This document shows, piece after piece, positions 1 to 8,171 of a DNA stretch of 64,000 nucleotides. The notes beneath the pieces are model-generated. The model made no database searches. It was not told the DNA's origin and was given only the letters and a program-made list of their open reading frames with translations. The translations under genes were made by a program, and so were the position numbers. Every line of letters begins with the position of its first letter. The first letter of the stretch is position 1. The DNA comes from Anaeromyxobacter oryzae (GTDB lineage: Bacteria; Myxococcota; Myxococcia; Myxococcales; Anaeromyxobacteraceae): NCBI RefSeq assembly GCF_023169945.1, contig NZ_AP025591.1:1014501-1078500 (forward strand), in the 5' to 3' direction.

Positions 1-10
1 GAGGCCACCC

Positions 11-3000
11 ATGAACCCAGCACGCCCGACCGTCCGTCGCCGGCTCGTCGCACGCCTGTTCCCGCTCCTGGTGGCGCTCGGCGCCTTGCCGCTGCTCGCG
101 CCCACCTGCGACGGCAGCCAGCCGGGCCTGAAGACCTTCTCCCGCGGCTCGCTCATCATCCCGATGGACGTCTGCTACCAGTACATGACGGACGGCGTGA
201 AGAGCGGTTACACGCCGTTCGCGTGCCCGCAGGCGCCGGATCCCGGGGACGTGATCAAGGCGTACGGCCTCGTCTACCAGCTCATCCGCAACAACATCGC
301 GGTGTACTGGGTCATCAACCCGACGAAGACGGCCGTGACCGGTACCGACCTCGCCATCCAGTACGACGGCGGGTTCCCGGTCCTCCGCTACGACTGGGCG
401 AGCGGCGGGAGCGGCACCGCGCCGACCGCGCAGCACGTCGTACGCTACCTCGGCGGCCCCTTCGTCGTGGACGGCACCGACGCGGCGCGCGCGTCGCAGG
501 TGCTCCAGCAGTACAAGGCCACGTTCGGCGCGGTGCGCGTCCACGTCTCGAACGTCGCGTTCCAGGGGAACGTGGCGAAGACCATGGCGGGCGGCTGGAG
601 CGCCGGCGGGACGGTTCCGCCGAAGCTCGCGCTGCTCGACATCGGCAGCTCGGGCGCGGGCGCGAAGAACTCGGAGATCGTGATCCAGGGCTATCTCCAG
701 CGCGCGGGCCTCGACACCCCGGGCGCCGCGGGCACGGCCACCGGGACGCACGGCCAGATCTACGACCGGCTCTTCATGTCCGACTTCCTGCCGGACGCGA
801 GCGGCGACTGGAAGACGACGAACCTCTACAAGAACGGCTACCAGGTGCTCTGGGTTCCGCACTGGGCGGCGCCGAGCTCCTGCAGCGACTGCCCGCCGGG
901 CGCCTCGTGCACCTGCGCGAACAAGTACTCCGCCGCGACGATCGCCCAGGCTCTCCAGACGATCGGCGCCTTCTCGGTGGCGGGCAAGGACGTCTTCGCC
1001 GAGTGCGCCGGGCTCGGCAGCTTCGAGGGCGTGTTCAGCAGCACGTCCACGACGAGCACGTACGGCAGCACCTACCAGTCAGGCGCGGCCAACACGCACT
1101 TCGAGACCCAGGCGCCGACCGGCTTCTGGATCAACAAGACGACGAGCTCCGCGTACCTCTGGGGCAACTTCGCCTCGCCGCTCATGCAGCTCGGCGACTA
1201 CCCGTTCATCCCGCGCGACGGCGCGATCCAGAACTTCAAGGCCTCCGCGTACAAGGCCGAGACCACGCGGCTCATCTCCGACTCGACCGACAATACCTAC
1301 GACATCTTCACCCTCGTGCCGGGCACGGCGGCCCACGGGACGGTGGTGTACCTGGGCGGCCACAGCTACTCGGGGAGCGACGGCGCGTTCGAGGTGGGCG
1401 GAAGCCGCCTCGTCCTCAATACCCTCTTCAACCTCGGCGCGAGCTGCGTCGCGAGCGGCGTCGCCTGCAACACCGGCAAGCTCGGCGTCTGCGCGCAGGG
1501 CGTCATGGCCTGCGACGCGCAGGGGCAGGCGATCTGCAAGCAGGTCACGGCGGGCTCCGCCGAGATCTGCGACGGCCTCGACAACGACTGCAACGGACTG
1601 GTGGACGACGGCCTCGACGAGGGCTGCTACGACGGCCCCGTCGCGACGCGGAACGTCGGCCTCTGCCGGGACGGCGTCCGCTCGTGCAGCCGGCGCGCCG
1701 ACGGCAGCTACGCCATGAGCGCGTGCACGGGCCAGCTTCTCCCGTCGGACGAGGTCTGCAACGGCCTCGACGACAACTGCAACGGGAAGGTGGACGAGGA
1801 TCCCGTCGACACGACCAAGGGCCTCTCCCAGGCCTGCTACACCGGGCCGACCGATACCGTCGATCCCGCGACCGGCGTGCCGCTCGGCATCTGCAAGGCG
1901 GGCCTCCAGTCCTGCAGCGCCGGCACCTGGGGGGCCTGCCAGGTCTGCGGCCCGGACGCGTGGACGGACCGCAGCAACCCGGCGTACGCGAGCTGCGAGA
2001 TCCTCCCGCAGGCGGAGCTCTGCCAGGCGGACGGCGCCGGGAACCAGGTCGACATGAACTGCAACGGCGCCGTCGCGGAGACCTGCGGCTGCGTGCCCGA
2101 GACGTCGAAACCGCAGTCTTGCTACGACGGTCCGCCGGCGACGGCCGGCGTGGGGAGCTGCCGGAAGGGGACGCAGACCTGCGTCGCCGTCGGCCAGTGG
2201 AGCGCCTGCCAGGGCGAGGTGCTCCCGCAGAAGGAGATCTGCGGGAACGGGGTCGACGACGACTGCAACGGGATCGTCGACGACCCGGTGGTCTGCAACA
2301 CCTGCCCCGCCCCGGCCGATCCGGCCCGCGTCTGCTACGTGAACGCGGACCACTCCGCGCCGCAGGGGCTCTGCGCGAACGGCGTCCGGAGCTGTGCGGA
2401 CGGCATCCTCGGCGCCTGCGAGCAGATGATCCTGCCCGCGCCGGAGATCTGCGACGGCAAGGACAACAACTGCGACGGCCAGGTGGACGAGAACCCGGAC
2501 ACGCTCTGCATGGCCGGCTTCACCTGCGTGCACGGCGTCTGCATACCGCGGACGTGCGGCGTCGAGTCGCCCTGCCCCGATGGCTACGCGTGCCAGGGCG
2601 GCGCGTGCGTCCGCTCGACGTGCAACGGCGCGACGTGCGCCGACGGCCAGATCTGCGAGTTCGGCGCGTGCGTCGATCCCTGCGCGTCGGTGAAGTGCGG
2701 CGCGGGCTCCACCTGCGCGAGCGGCGCGTGCTCCGGCGGCGGCTGCTACTTCACAGGCTGTGACCCCGGCCTCGTCTGCCGCAACGGCGCGTGCGAGGCC
2801 GACCCCTGCGCCGCCCTCACGTGCCCGAGCGGCACGTTCTGCCGGGCGGGCGACTGCGTCCAGGCGTGCACGTTCGTGACCTGCGCCGCGGGCCAGCGCT
2901 GCGGCGGCGACGGGTTCTGCGTCCCGGACCTCTGCACGGGGAAGAGCTGCCCGCCCGAGCAGACCTGCGTCGACGGGACGTGCCAGGCCGATCCATGCCT

Positions 3001-5224
3001 CGGCATCGCCTGCGGCCAGGGCCAGGTCTGCGACGGCGGCAGCTGCGTCGACGACCCCTGCGCCGCGATCACGTGCCCCGCCGGCCAGTGCCTCCGCGGC
3101 CAGTGCTACGCGGCGGGCACGCTCACCGCGTCGCCGAAGCCGGACGAGCCGTCGTCCTCGGGCTGTGGCTGCGGCTCGGGCGCGGGGAGCCCACTCTCGG
3201 CGCTGCTGCTCCTCCTCGCCGCGCCGCTCGCGCGGCGGCGCCGGCGCCCGGCGGGCGGCGGCCGCGCCACGGGCGTCCTGGCCGTGCTGCTCCTCGCGAC
3301 GGCCCTGATCGGCGCGGGGTGCCAGAAGGCGTCCGATCCGTTCGATCCCACGAAGTGCGCCGAGACGTGTGGCGAGCAGCGGTGCGTCGACGTGCTGTCG
3401 GATCCCGTCCACTGCGGCCGCTGCGAGACGGCCTGCGGCGCCGGGCAGATCTGCGTCGACGCGACCTGCGGCCCGGCCACGGCGGTGGCACCGTTCATCA
3501 AGGCCGTGACGCCCGCCGCCGCGGCGAAGGGGAGCACCGCGCCGGTCGCGCTCACCGGCGAGCGGTTCGCCGACGGCGCCACGCTCCGCCTCGTCTCGCC
3601 CCGCGGGACGAGCACAGTCGCGGCGCAGGTCCAGGACGCGGGCCACCTCACGGCCGTCCTCGACCTGTCCGACTCGCCCACGACGTCGCTCGACCTCCGG
3701 GTCGTGAACCCGGATCACGTGATCTCGAACGCGGCGCAGTTCGACGTGATCACGCCGACGCCCATCGTGAACGCGGTCACCCCGGCGACGATCTCCGCCG
3801 GCGCCGCGCAGTCGCTCGCGGTGACCGGGAGCGGCTTCATGCCGGCGAGCCAGTGCCGCGTGAAGGGGGCCCGCCTCGCCGAGCAGGCGCTCCCGACCAC
3901 GCCGGCCTCGGGCACCGCCCTCACGTGCACGTTCGACACCGCCGGGCTCGCGCCGGGCGCGTACGAGCTCTGGGTCGTGAACGAGGGCACGCTCGCCTCC
4001 AACCACTTCGCGCTCGCGATCCAGAGCGCCACGCCGCACCTCGACGCCGTGAACCCGTCGACCGGCCAGCCCGGCGCGGTCGTCGCGCTGTCCGTCGTGG
4101 GCACCGGGTTCGACCTCACGAGCGCGGTCCTCTTCGACGGCACCGCGCAGCCGACGACGTACCTCGATCCCGGACACCTGCTCGTCCAGCAGCTCACCCT
4201 CCCCGCCTGCGCGAGCACCTGCTCGTCCAGCGTGGCGGTCCGGAACGCGTCCGTCACGTCGAACACCGCGCCGTTCGTGGTCGCCGCGACCGCGCCCAAG
4301 GCGGACAACCTGAGCGTCGCGCCCTCGCCGCTGTACCAGGGCGACACCGCGACGCTCACGTTCACCGGCAGCGGCCTCGCCTCGGCGACCGGGATCTCGG
4401 TCCTGCCGCCGGTGGGCGCCGCGCTCGCCGCGTCCCTCTCCGGGACGCCCACCGCGACCGAGGTGAAGGGCACCCTGTCGCTCTCCGGAACGCCGGACGG
4501 GCTCTACTCGGCGCAGGTCGTCTTCCCGGGGGGCGTCACGTCCTCGAGCTTCCAGTTCCGCGTCCTCTCGAACGTCGCGGTCCTCCGCTCGGCGACGCCG
4601 GCGGGCGGCAAGCAGGGCGACGTCGTCTCGACCACCCTGACCGCCTCGAACCTCCGCGAGCCCCGCGCCTCGATCCGCGTCGTCTTCCAGGGGCCCGGCG
4701 CGGCCGGCCCGGCGCGCACGCTCGTCCCGACCTCGTTCGCTCCCGCGGCGCCCTCGCTCCCGACGACCGTGGTCGTCCCCCTCGACCTCCGCGGCTTCGA
4801 GACCGGCACCTACGCGCTCTCGGTCGTGAACCCCGGCGCCGCCGCGTCCAACGCCGTCTCGTTCAGCGTCACGCCCGGCCCGCCGACGATCACCGCGGTG
4901 TCGCCGGCCTGCCTCGTCCAGAGCGACTCGCCGGCGACGGTCACGATCACGGGGACCAACTTCGCCGCCGACGCGAGCGGCGCGCCGGTGTCCCAGGTCA
5001 TGATCACGTCGACGGCGCTCGGCGGGAGCTTCGTCGCGCTTCCCGCGTCCGCGGTCGTCACGGTGAAGAGCGCGACCGAGATCCAGGTCCTGCTCGACAC
5101 GCGCGACGCGGTCGTCGATCCGTCCGCGGGCTACACGATCTACGGCGTCGCGGTGTGGAACCCGCCGGGGCCGCAGCAATCGAACTCCGATCGGAGCCTC
5201 AAGATCGGAAACGCCTGCCCGTAG
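11..5224 (+). CDS. Giant secreted Cys-rich MopE/TIG-repeat protein with internal MYXO-CTERM
   Basis: The 1737-residue product starts with an N-terminal signal sequence (Arg-rich then hydrophobic, residues about 8-30). Residues about 35-500 belong to no family I recognise. Residues about 500-830 carry MopE/thrombospondin-3-like acidic Cys motifs such as CDGLDNDCNG, CNGLDDNCNG and CDGKDNNCDG, which suggest calcium binding. Dense EGF-like Cys repeats follow (about 840-1035). At about 1048-1080 there is a complete MYXO-CTERM-type element: GCGCGSG, a Leu-rich helix, then RRRRR. Normally this element ends a protein, but here the frame stays open. It runs into a second hydrophobic stretch with a lipobox-like GAGC (Cys about 1104), then six TIG/IPT-like immunoglobulin folds to the end. 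The product is probably displayed on the cell surface. It could be a genuine fusion of two neighbours or a lost stop codon. The exact function is unknown. Confidence 0.85.
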   Translation: MNPARPTVRRRLVARLFPLLVALGALPLLAPTCDGSQPGLKTFSRGSLIIPMDVCYQYMTDGVKSGYTPFACPQAPDPGDVIKAYGLVYQLIRNNIAVYWVINPTKTAVTGTDLAIQYDGGFPVLRYDWASGGSGTAPTAQHVVRYLGGPFVVDGTDAARASQVLQQYKATFGAVRVHVSNVAFQGNVAKTMAGGWSAGGTVPPKLALLDIGSSGAGAKNSEIVIQGYLQRAGLDTPGAAGTATGTHGQIYDRLFMSDFLPDASGDWKTTNLYKNGYQVLWVPHWAAPSSCSDCPPGASCTCANKYSAATIAQALQTIGAFSVAGKDVFAECAGLGSFEGVFSSTSTTSTYGSTYQSGAANTHFETQAPTGFWINKTTSSAYLWGNFASPLMQLGDYPFIPRDGAIQNFKASAYKAETTRLISDSTDNTYDIFTLVPGTAAHGTVVYLGGHSYSGSDGAFEVGGSRLVLNTLFNLGASCVASGVACNTGKLGVCAQGVMACDAQGQAICKQVTAGSAEICDGLDNDCNGLVDDGLDEGCYDGPVATRNVGLCRDGVRSCSRRADGSYAMSACTGQLLPSDEVCNGLDDNCNGKVDEDPVDTTKGLSQACYTGPTDTVDPATGVPLGICKAGLQSCSAGTWGACQVCGPDAWTDRSNPAYASCEILPQAELCQADGAGNQVDMNCNGAVAETCGCVPETSKPQSCYDGPPATAGVGSCRKGTQTCVAVGQWSACQGEVLPQKEICGNGVDDDCNGIVDDPVVCNTCPAPADPARVCYVNADHSAPQGLCANGVRSCADGILGACEQMILPAPEICDGKDNNCDGQVDENPDTLCMAGFTCVHGVCIPRTCGVESPCPDGYACQGGACVRSTCNGATCADGQICEFGACVDPCASVKCGAGSTCASGACSGGGCYFTGCDPGLVCRNGACEADPCAALTCPSGTFCRAGDCVQACTFVTCAAGQRCGGDGFCVPDLCTGKSCPPEQTCVDGTCQADPCLGIACGQGQVCDGGSCVDDPCAAITCPAGQCLRGQCYAAGTLTASPKPDEPSSSGCGCGSGAGSPLSALLLLLAAPLARRRRRPAGGGRATGVLAVLLLATALIGAGCQKASDPFDPTKCAETCGEQRCVDVLSDPVHCGRCETACGAGQICVDATCGPATAVAPFIKAVTPAAAAKGSTAPVALTGERFADGATLRLVSPRGTSTVAAQVQDAGHLTAVLDLSDSPTTSLDLRVVNPDHVISNAAQFDVITPTPIVNAVTPATISAGAAQSLAVTGSGFMPASQCRVKGARLAEQALPTTPASGTALTCTFDTAGLAPGAYELWVVNEGTLASNHFALAIQSATPHLDAVNPSTGQPGAVVALSVVGTGFDLTSAVLFDGTAQPTTYLDPGHLLVQQLTLPACASTCSSSVAVRNASVTSNTAPFVVAATAPKADNLSVAPSPLYQGDTATLTFTGSGLASATGISVLPPVGAALAASLSGTPTATEVKGTLSLSGTPDGLYSAQVVFPGGVTSSSFQFRVLSNVAVLRSATPAGGKQGDVVSTTLTASNLREPRASIRVVFQGPGAAGPARTLVPTSFAPAAPSLPTTVVVPLDLRGFETGTYALSVVNPGAAASNAVSFSVTPGPPTITAVSPACLVQSDSPATVTITGTNFAADASGAPVSQVMITSTALGGSFVALPASAVVTVKSATEIQVLLDTRDAVVDPSAGYTIYGVAVWNPPGPQQSNSDRSLKIGNACP

Positions 5225-5244
5225 AGCGGGGCGCGCCGTCGGGA

Positions 5245-5395
5245 CCTCCCCTCTCCCCGACGTGCAAGGGGCAGGGTGAGGCTCGTTCGTGCTCCCTCTC
5301 CCCCACCGGGGGAGACGGCCGGTGAGGGCTTCGATCTCGCTTCCTTCGTTCGTACTCCCTCTCCCCCACCGGGGGAGAGGGCCGGGGTGAGGGGG
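5245..5395. repeat. Three tandem copies of a CCCTCTCC-type hairpin repeat
   Basis: The gap after the giant CDS holds three related hairpins, near 5248-5276, 5294-5318 and 5357-5381. The last has a perfect 11-bp stem (CCCTCTCCCCC / GGGGGAGAGGG) around a 3-nt loop. The second has one stem mismatch, and the first is degenerate. Each is followed by a GTGAGG-like tail, and copies 2 and 3 are preceded by CGTTCGT. They look like a dispersed intergenic palindromic (REP-like) element. They could also terminate both convergent transcripts, although none has a T-tract. Confidence 0.7.
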
Positions 5396-5420
5396 CTCGA
5401 TCGCAGAGGCGAGATGGCTC

Positions 5421-5807
5421 CTACGCCGCCGGCGGCGCCCCGACGGCCTTGCCCACCAGGGCCACCGCGTTCGTCGGATCGAACGGCTTCTTCAGGATCT
5501 CGTCCGCCCCGAGCCGGTGATACATGTCGAGCTCGCGGTCGCTGATCCGCGACGACATCAGCACGAGGTAGGTCTTCTTCCAGTGCGGGTGCGCCTTGAG
5601 CAGGCGGCAGACGTCCGCGCCGTTCAGCTTGGGCATGTAGATGTCGAGGAGGAGCGCGTCGGGATCGGCCGACGCCATCTTGCGGAAGACCTCCTCGCCA
5701 TCCCCGGCCGTGACGACCTCGTACCCGGCGTCCTCGAACGCGGACGTGAGGGCGTCGATGATCGCCTGGGAGTCGTCGACGACGAGCACGGTCTTCCGGT
5801 TCGACAT
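5421..5807 (-). CDS. Stand-alone response regulator receiver protein
   Basis: The 128-residue product consists of a single CheY-like receiver domain with no output domain. The acidic pocket is DD at 11-12, the phosphoacceptor is Asp55 in LLLDIYMPK, and the conserved Lys lies in the KKPFD motif near residue 107. It probably works as a diffusible phosphorylation target or by protein-protein contact. No histidine kinase is adjacent, so its partner is unknown. The ATG at 5807 was chosen because the receiver fold starts immediately after it (MSNRKTVLVVDD). It is divergent from the MEMO gene with only 27 bp between starts. The protein ends in a short Ala/Pro tail. Confidence 0.9.
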   Translation of the reverse strand: MSNRKTVLVVDDSQAIIDALTSAFEDAGYEVVTAGDGEEVFRKMASADPDALLLDIYMPKLNGADVCRLLKAHPHWKKTYLVLMSSRISDRELDMYHRLGADEILKKPFDPTNAVALVGKAVGAPPAA

Positions 5808-5817
5808 CCTGTCGGGC

Positions 5818-5846
5818 GTTATACTCCAACCACCGTGGTCCGTGAA
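5818..5846 (-). promoter_or_regulatory. Candidate promoter of the receiver gene
   Basis: On the minus strand TTCACG and TATAAC are separated by 17 bp, matching 4/6 and 5/6 of the sigma-70 hexamers. The predicted start of transcription lies only a few bases before the ATG at 5807, so the mRNA would have almost no leader. The -35 element falls inside the divergent MEMO reading frame. Confidence 0.35.
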
Positions 5847-6638
5847 CCTGCGGTCGCCGGCAGCTTCTACACGGGCGGCGCCTCCGCGCTCGCCGTCGAG
5901 GTGGACGCCTTCCTCGCCGGCGCCGGGCCGGCGCGCGCGCAGGCGCTCGGGATCGTCGCGCCGCACGCCGGGTACGTCTACTCCGGCGCGGTCGCCGGCG
6001 CGGTCTTCGGCCGCGTCGACGTGCCGGCGCGCGTCATCGTCCTCGGCCCCAACCACACCGGGCTCGGCCGCGCCCGCGCGGCGCTCTACCCGGAGGGCGC
6101 GTGGCGCACGCCGCTCGGAGAGGTGCCGGTCGACCCCGGCCTCACCCGTGCGCTCGCCGCGGCGCCCGGCGTGAGGCCCGATCCGCTCGCCCACCTCCGC
6201 GAGCACGCGCTCGAGGTCCAGATCCCGTTCCTGCAGCGGGCGCGGCCGGAGGGCCTCTCCATCGCCGCGCTGTGCCTCGCGCACCTGTCGTACGACGAGT
6301 GCGAGGCCCTCGGCGGCGCCGTCGCGGACGCGGCCCTGGCCGCCGGCGCCCTCGTGGTCGCGTCGTCGGACATGAGCCACTACATCCCGGCCGAGGCGGC
6401 TCGCGCCGCCGACGGGCGCGCCATCGAGCGGATCCTCGCGCTCGATCCCGAGGGGCTCTACGACGTCGTGCACGCCGAGGAGATCTCGATGTGCGGGATC
6501 ATCCCGGCGACGGTGATGCTCGTCGCGGCGCGGGCCCGGGGGGCGACGCGCGCCGAGCTCGTCCGGTACGCGAACTCCGGCGACGTGACCGGCGATCACC
6601 GGCACGTCGTGGGGTACGCGGGGATCCTCGTGGCCTAG
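5835..6638 (+). CDS. MEMO1 family protein (AmmeMemoRadiSam protein B)
   Basis: The 267-residue product has the usual length for the MEMO/AmmeMemoRadiSam-B family, which is related to LigB-type extradiol dioxygenases. Family hallmarks are the N-terminal REPAVAGSFY, the PHAGYVYSG motif with its metal-site-like His, GPNHTG, and SSDMSHY near residue 180. GTG at 5835 was chosen because the REPAVAGSFY motif follows it directly; an in-frame upstream extension would cover the divergent gene. No AMMECR1 or radical-SAM partner lies beside it, so it is separated from the usual trio. Its 3' end overlaps the convergent protease gene by 4 bp. The biochemical role of the family in bacteria is poorly defined. 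Confidence 0.88.
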   Translation: MVREPAVAGSFYTGGASALAVEVDAFLAGAGPARAQALGIVAPHAGYVYSGAVAGAVFGRVDVPARVIVLGPNHTGLGRARAALYPEGAWRTPLGEVPVDPGLTRALAAAPGVRPDPLAHLREHALEVQIPFLQRARPEGLSIAALCLAHLSYDECEALGGAVADAALAAGALVVASSDMSHYIPAEAARAADGRAIERILALDPEGLYDVVHAEEISMCGIIPATVMLVAARARGATRAELVRYANSGDVTGDHRHVVGYAGILVA

Positions 6639-7621
6639 CGGCGGCGCCGCCGGAGCCCGAGCGCGAGCAGCGCGAGGAGCGTCGTGCCGGCGAAGCCGGG
6701 GCCGGTGGCGCAGCCGCCGTGGCTGCTGCTGGGGCCGCCACCGCCGCTGCCGCTCGTGCTGCCGGCGGGGTAGAGCGTGCAGACGCCATCGACGTCATCG
6801 GGTGAAAGCGTCCGCTTCTTCGTCTCGACGGGTTGCTCGTACGGGTACATCGTGACGTCCGCCATCGCGGCGGTGCACGCGATCCCCTTGCTCGGCTCGC
6901 AAGGATGCGCGAGCCCGATGAAGTGGCCGATCTCGTGGGTGAGCGTGTTCTGCAGGTCGTAGTAGACGCAATCGGCCTGGCCGTAGCTGCTGCACGTCGC
7001 CGCCGGGGCAGCGCTCGTGTAGCAGGTGACGTAGATGCCGTTGGTCACGTTCGTGTCGATGGCGCCGGTGCCTCCGTTCCAGTCGACGATCTCGGTGTCC
7101 GAGTCGAGGATGGTCCCGTTCGTGGCGTTGTACGACACGCTCGTGAGCGCGAGCGTGCTCCTCCCGGCGCCGCCCTCGTCGTCGAAGCAGCCGTACTTGT
7201 TCCCGCAGGTGGGCGGCACCGCCTGGAAGCAGGGGTCGCTCACCGCGCTCGGGTTCTGGGAGCACCAGCCCTGCCGGAAGAGGACGACGTGCTCGGAGGT
7301 ATCCGCGCCGGCCTTGATGGAGGACGTCACTCCACCATAAGTGAACGACAGGTTCGTGCAGGCCGCCGTGTCGCCCGGATGCGTCGCGCCCTGCCACGTC
7401 GCGAAGGACGCCTTCGCGACGTCGATCGCAGGGCCGGACGCGTCGCCGGGCTGGCAGCTCGGGGCGGCGTTCGGCTGGGACGGGTTGATCTTCCAGGTGA
7501 TGCTCGGGGTGGGCCACTTGAGGCACAGCTTCGGCGTGCCGACGCACGTCTGCACGAACGCAGCCGCCGGGGTCGCGGCAGCGGCGAGGATGGCGACCAG
7601 GGTCGCTCTGAGCGCGGTCAC
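6635..7621 (-). CDS. Secreted metzincin-type metalloprotease with MYXO-CTERM anchor
   Basis: The 328-residue product has a cleavable signal peptide (hydrophobic Ala-rich segment within the first 22 residues). The extended zinc motif HEIGHFIGLAH lies near residue 225, which is the HExxHxxGxxH of matrixin-like metzincins. The C-terminus is a MYXO-CTERM tail: GGC, a Leu-rich helix, then RRRRR. The protein is therefore predicted to be exported and sorted to the cell surface. Several Cys pairs in between probably form disulfides. The GTG at 7621 overlaps the TGA of the upstream gene as GTGA, so the two are translationally coupled. The substrate is unknown. Confidence 0.88.
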   Translation of the reverse strand: MTALRATLVAILAAAATPAAAFVQTCVGTPKLCLKWPTPSITWKINPSQPNAAPSCQPGDASGPAIDVAKASFATWQGATHPGDTAACTNLSFTYGGVTSSIKAGADTSEHVVLFRQGWCSQNPSAVSDPCFQAVPPTCGNKYGCFDDEGGAGRSTLALTSVSYNATNGTILDSDTEIVDWNGGTGAIDTNVTNGIYVTCYTSAAPAATCSSYGQADCVYYDLQNTLTHEIGHFIGLAHPCEPSKGIACTAAMADVTMYPYEQPVETKKRTLSPDDVDGVCTLYPAGSTSGSGGGGPSSSHGGCATGPGFAGTTLLALLALGLRRRRR

Positions 7622-8136
7622 CGGGCGCCTCGCACGCGCCGCTCGAGGTCGGCGACGGACGTCGGTGCGATCAGGGCCTCTCCGGCGCGGAGCGCCTCCG
7701 GCCGCATGTCCTCCTGGTGCACCGCCGGCTGCGCGCTCGTACCCGCGACCGTCCACTTGCCGAGGGCGAGTCCGTTCACGCCCCAGGCCCCGGGGCGGCG
7801 GGCGAGGAACACGACGACGTCCTCGCCCACCTCGAACGTGGGCGCGGCGTCGACGTACTGGCCGAGGTCGCCGACGACGCCGCCCGGCACCGTGACCGTG
7901 ACCGTCTTCCCCGCGGCGCCCTTCCACGTGCTCGTCACCGCGATGTCGACGTCGGTGACGATGCGGTCGCTGCCGGGGGCGAAGCGCGACGTCTTGCGGA
8001 GGACGGTCCCGCGGACGACCGCGTCGGAGGTCCGGGCCGCCTCCTCGACCGTGGTGGCCTTGAACAGCGCGGCCGCGGCAGGGGCCGCCGAGAACAGCGA
8101 GAACAGGACGAGAACCGAGGCGAGCGCTCGTTGCAC
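7618..8136 (-). CDS. Secreted protein of unknown function, coupled to the metzincin
   Basis: The 172-residue product has a clear signal peptide (residues 1-23, ending ...SAAPAAA). The mature part is beta-rich, including a segment resembling an OB-like or Ig-like sheet (TVTVTVPGG, EVGEDVVVFL). I do not recognise a named family. It begins the two-gene operon with the metzincin, which it overlaps by 4 bp, so it may be an inhibitor, chaperone or co-factor of that protease; this is inference from position only. The start is divergent from gltX and the two genes share a very short gap that includes the palindrome AACATGTT. Confidence 0.75.
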   Translation of the reverse strand: MQRALASVLVLFSLFSAAPAAAALFKATTVEEAARTSDAVVRGTVLRKTSRFAPGSDRIVTDVDIAVTSTWKGAAGKTVTVTVPGGVVGDLGQYVDAAPTFEVGEDVVVFLARRPGAWGVNGLALGKWTVAGTSAQPAVHQEDMRPEALRAGEALIAPTSVADLERRVRGAR

Positions 8137-8171
8137 GCCGCTATCGTAAACATGTTATGGGTGCGCCCGCC

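Noticed and set aside
1079-5179. 1366-codon open frame on the minus strand, opposite the giant secreted protein
   Set aside because: It is Arg/Ala-rich with no domains or ribosome binding site. The plus-strand frame has signal peptide, Cys motifs and TIG repeats. Long antisense frames are expected at this GC content.
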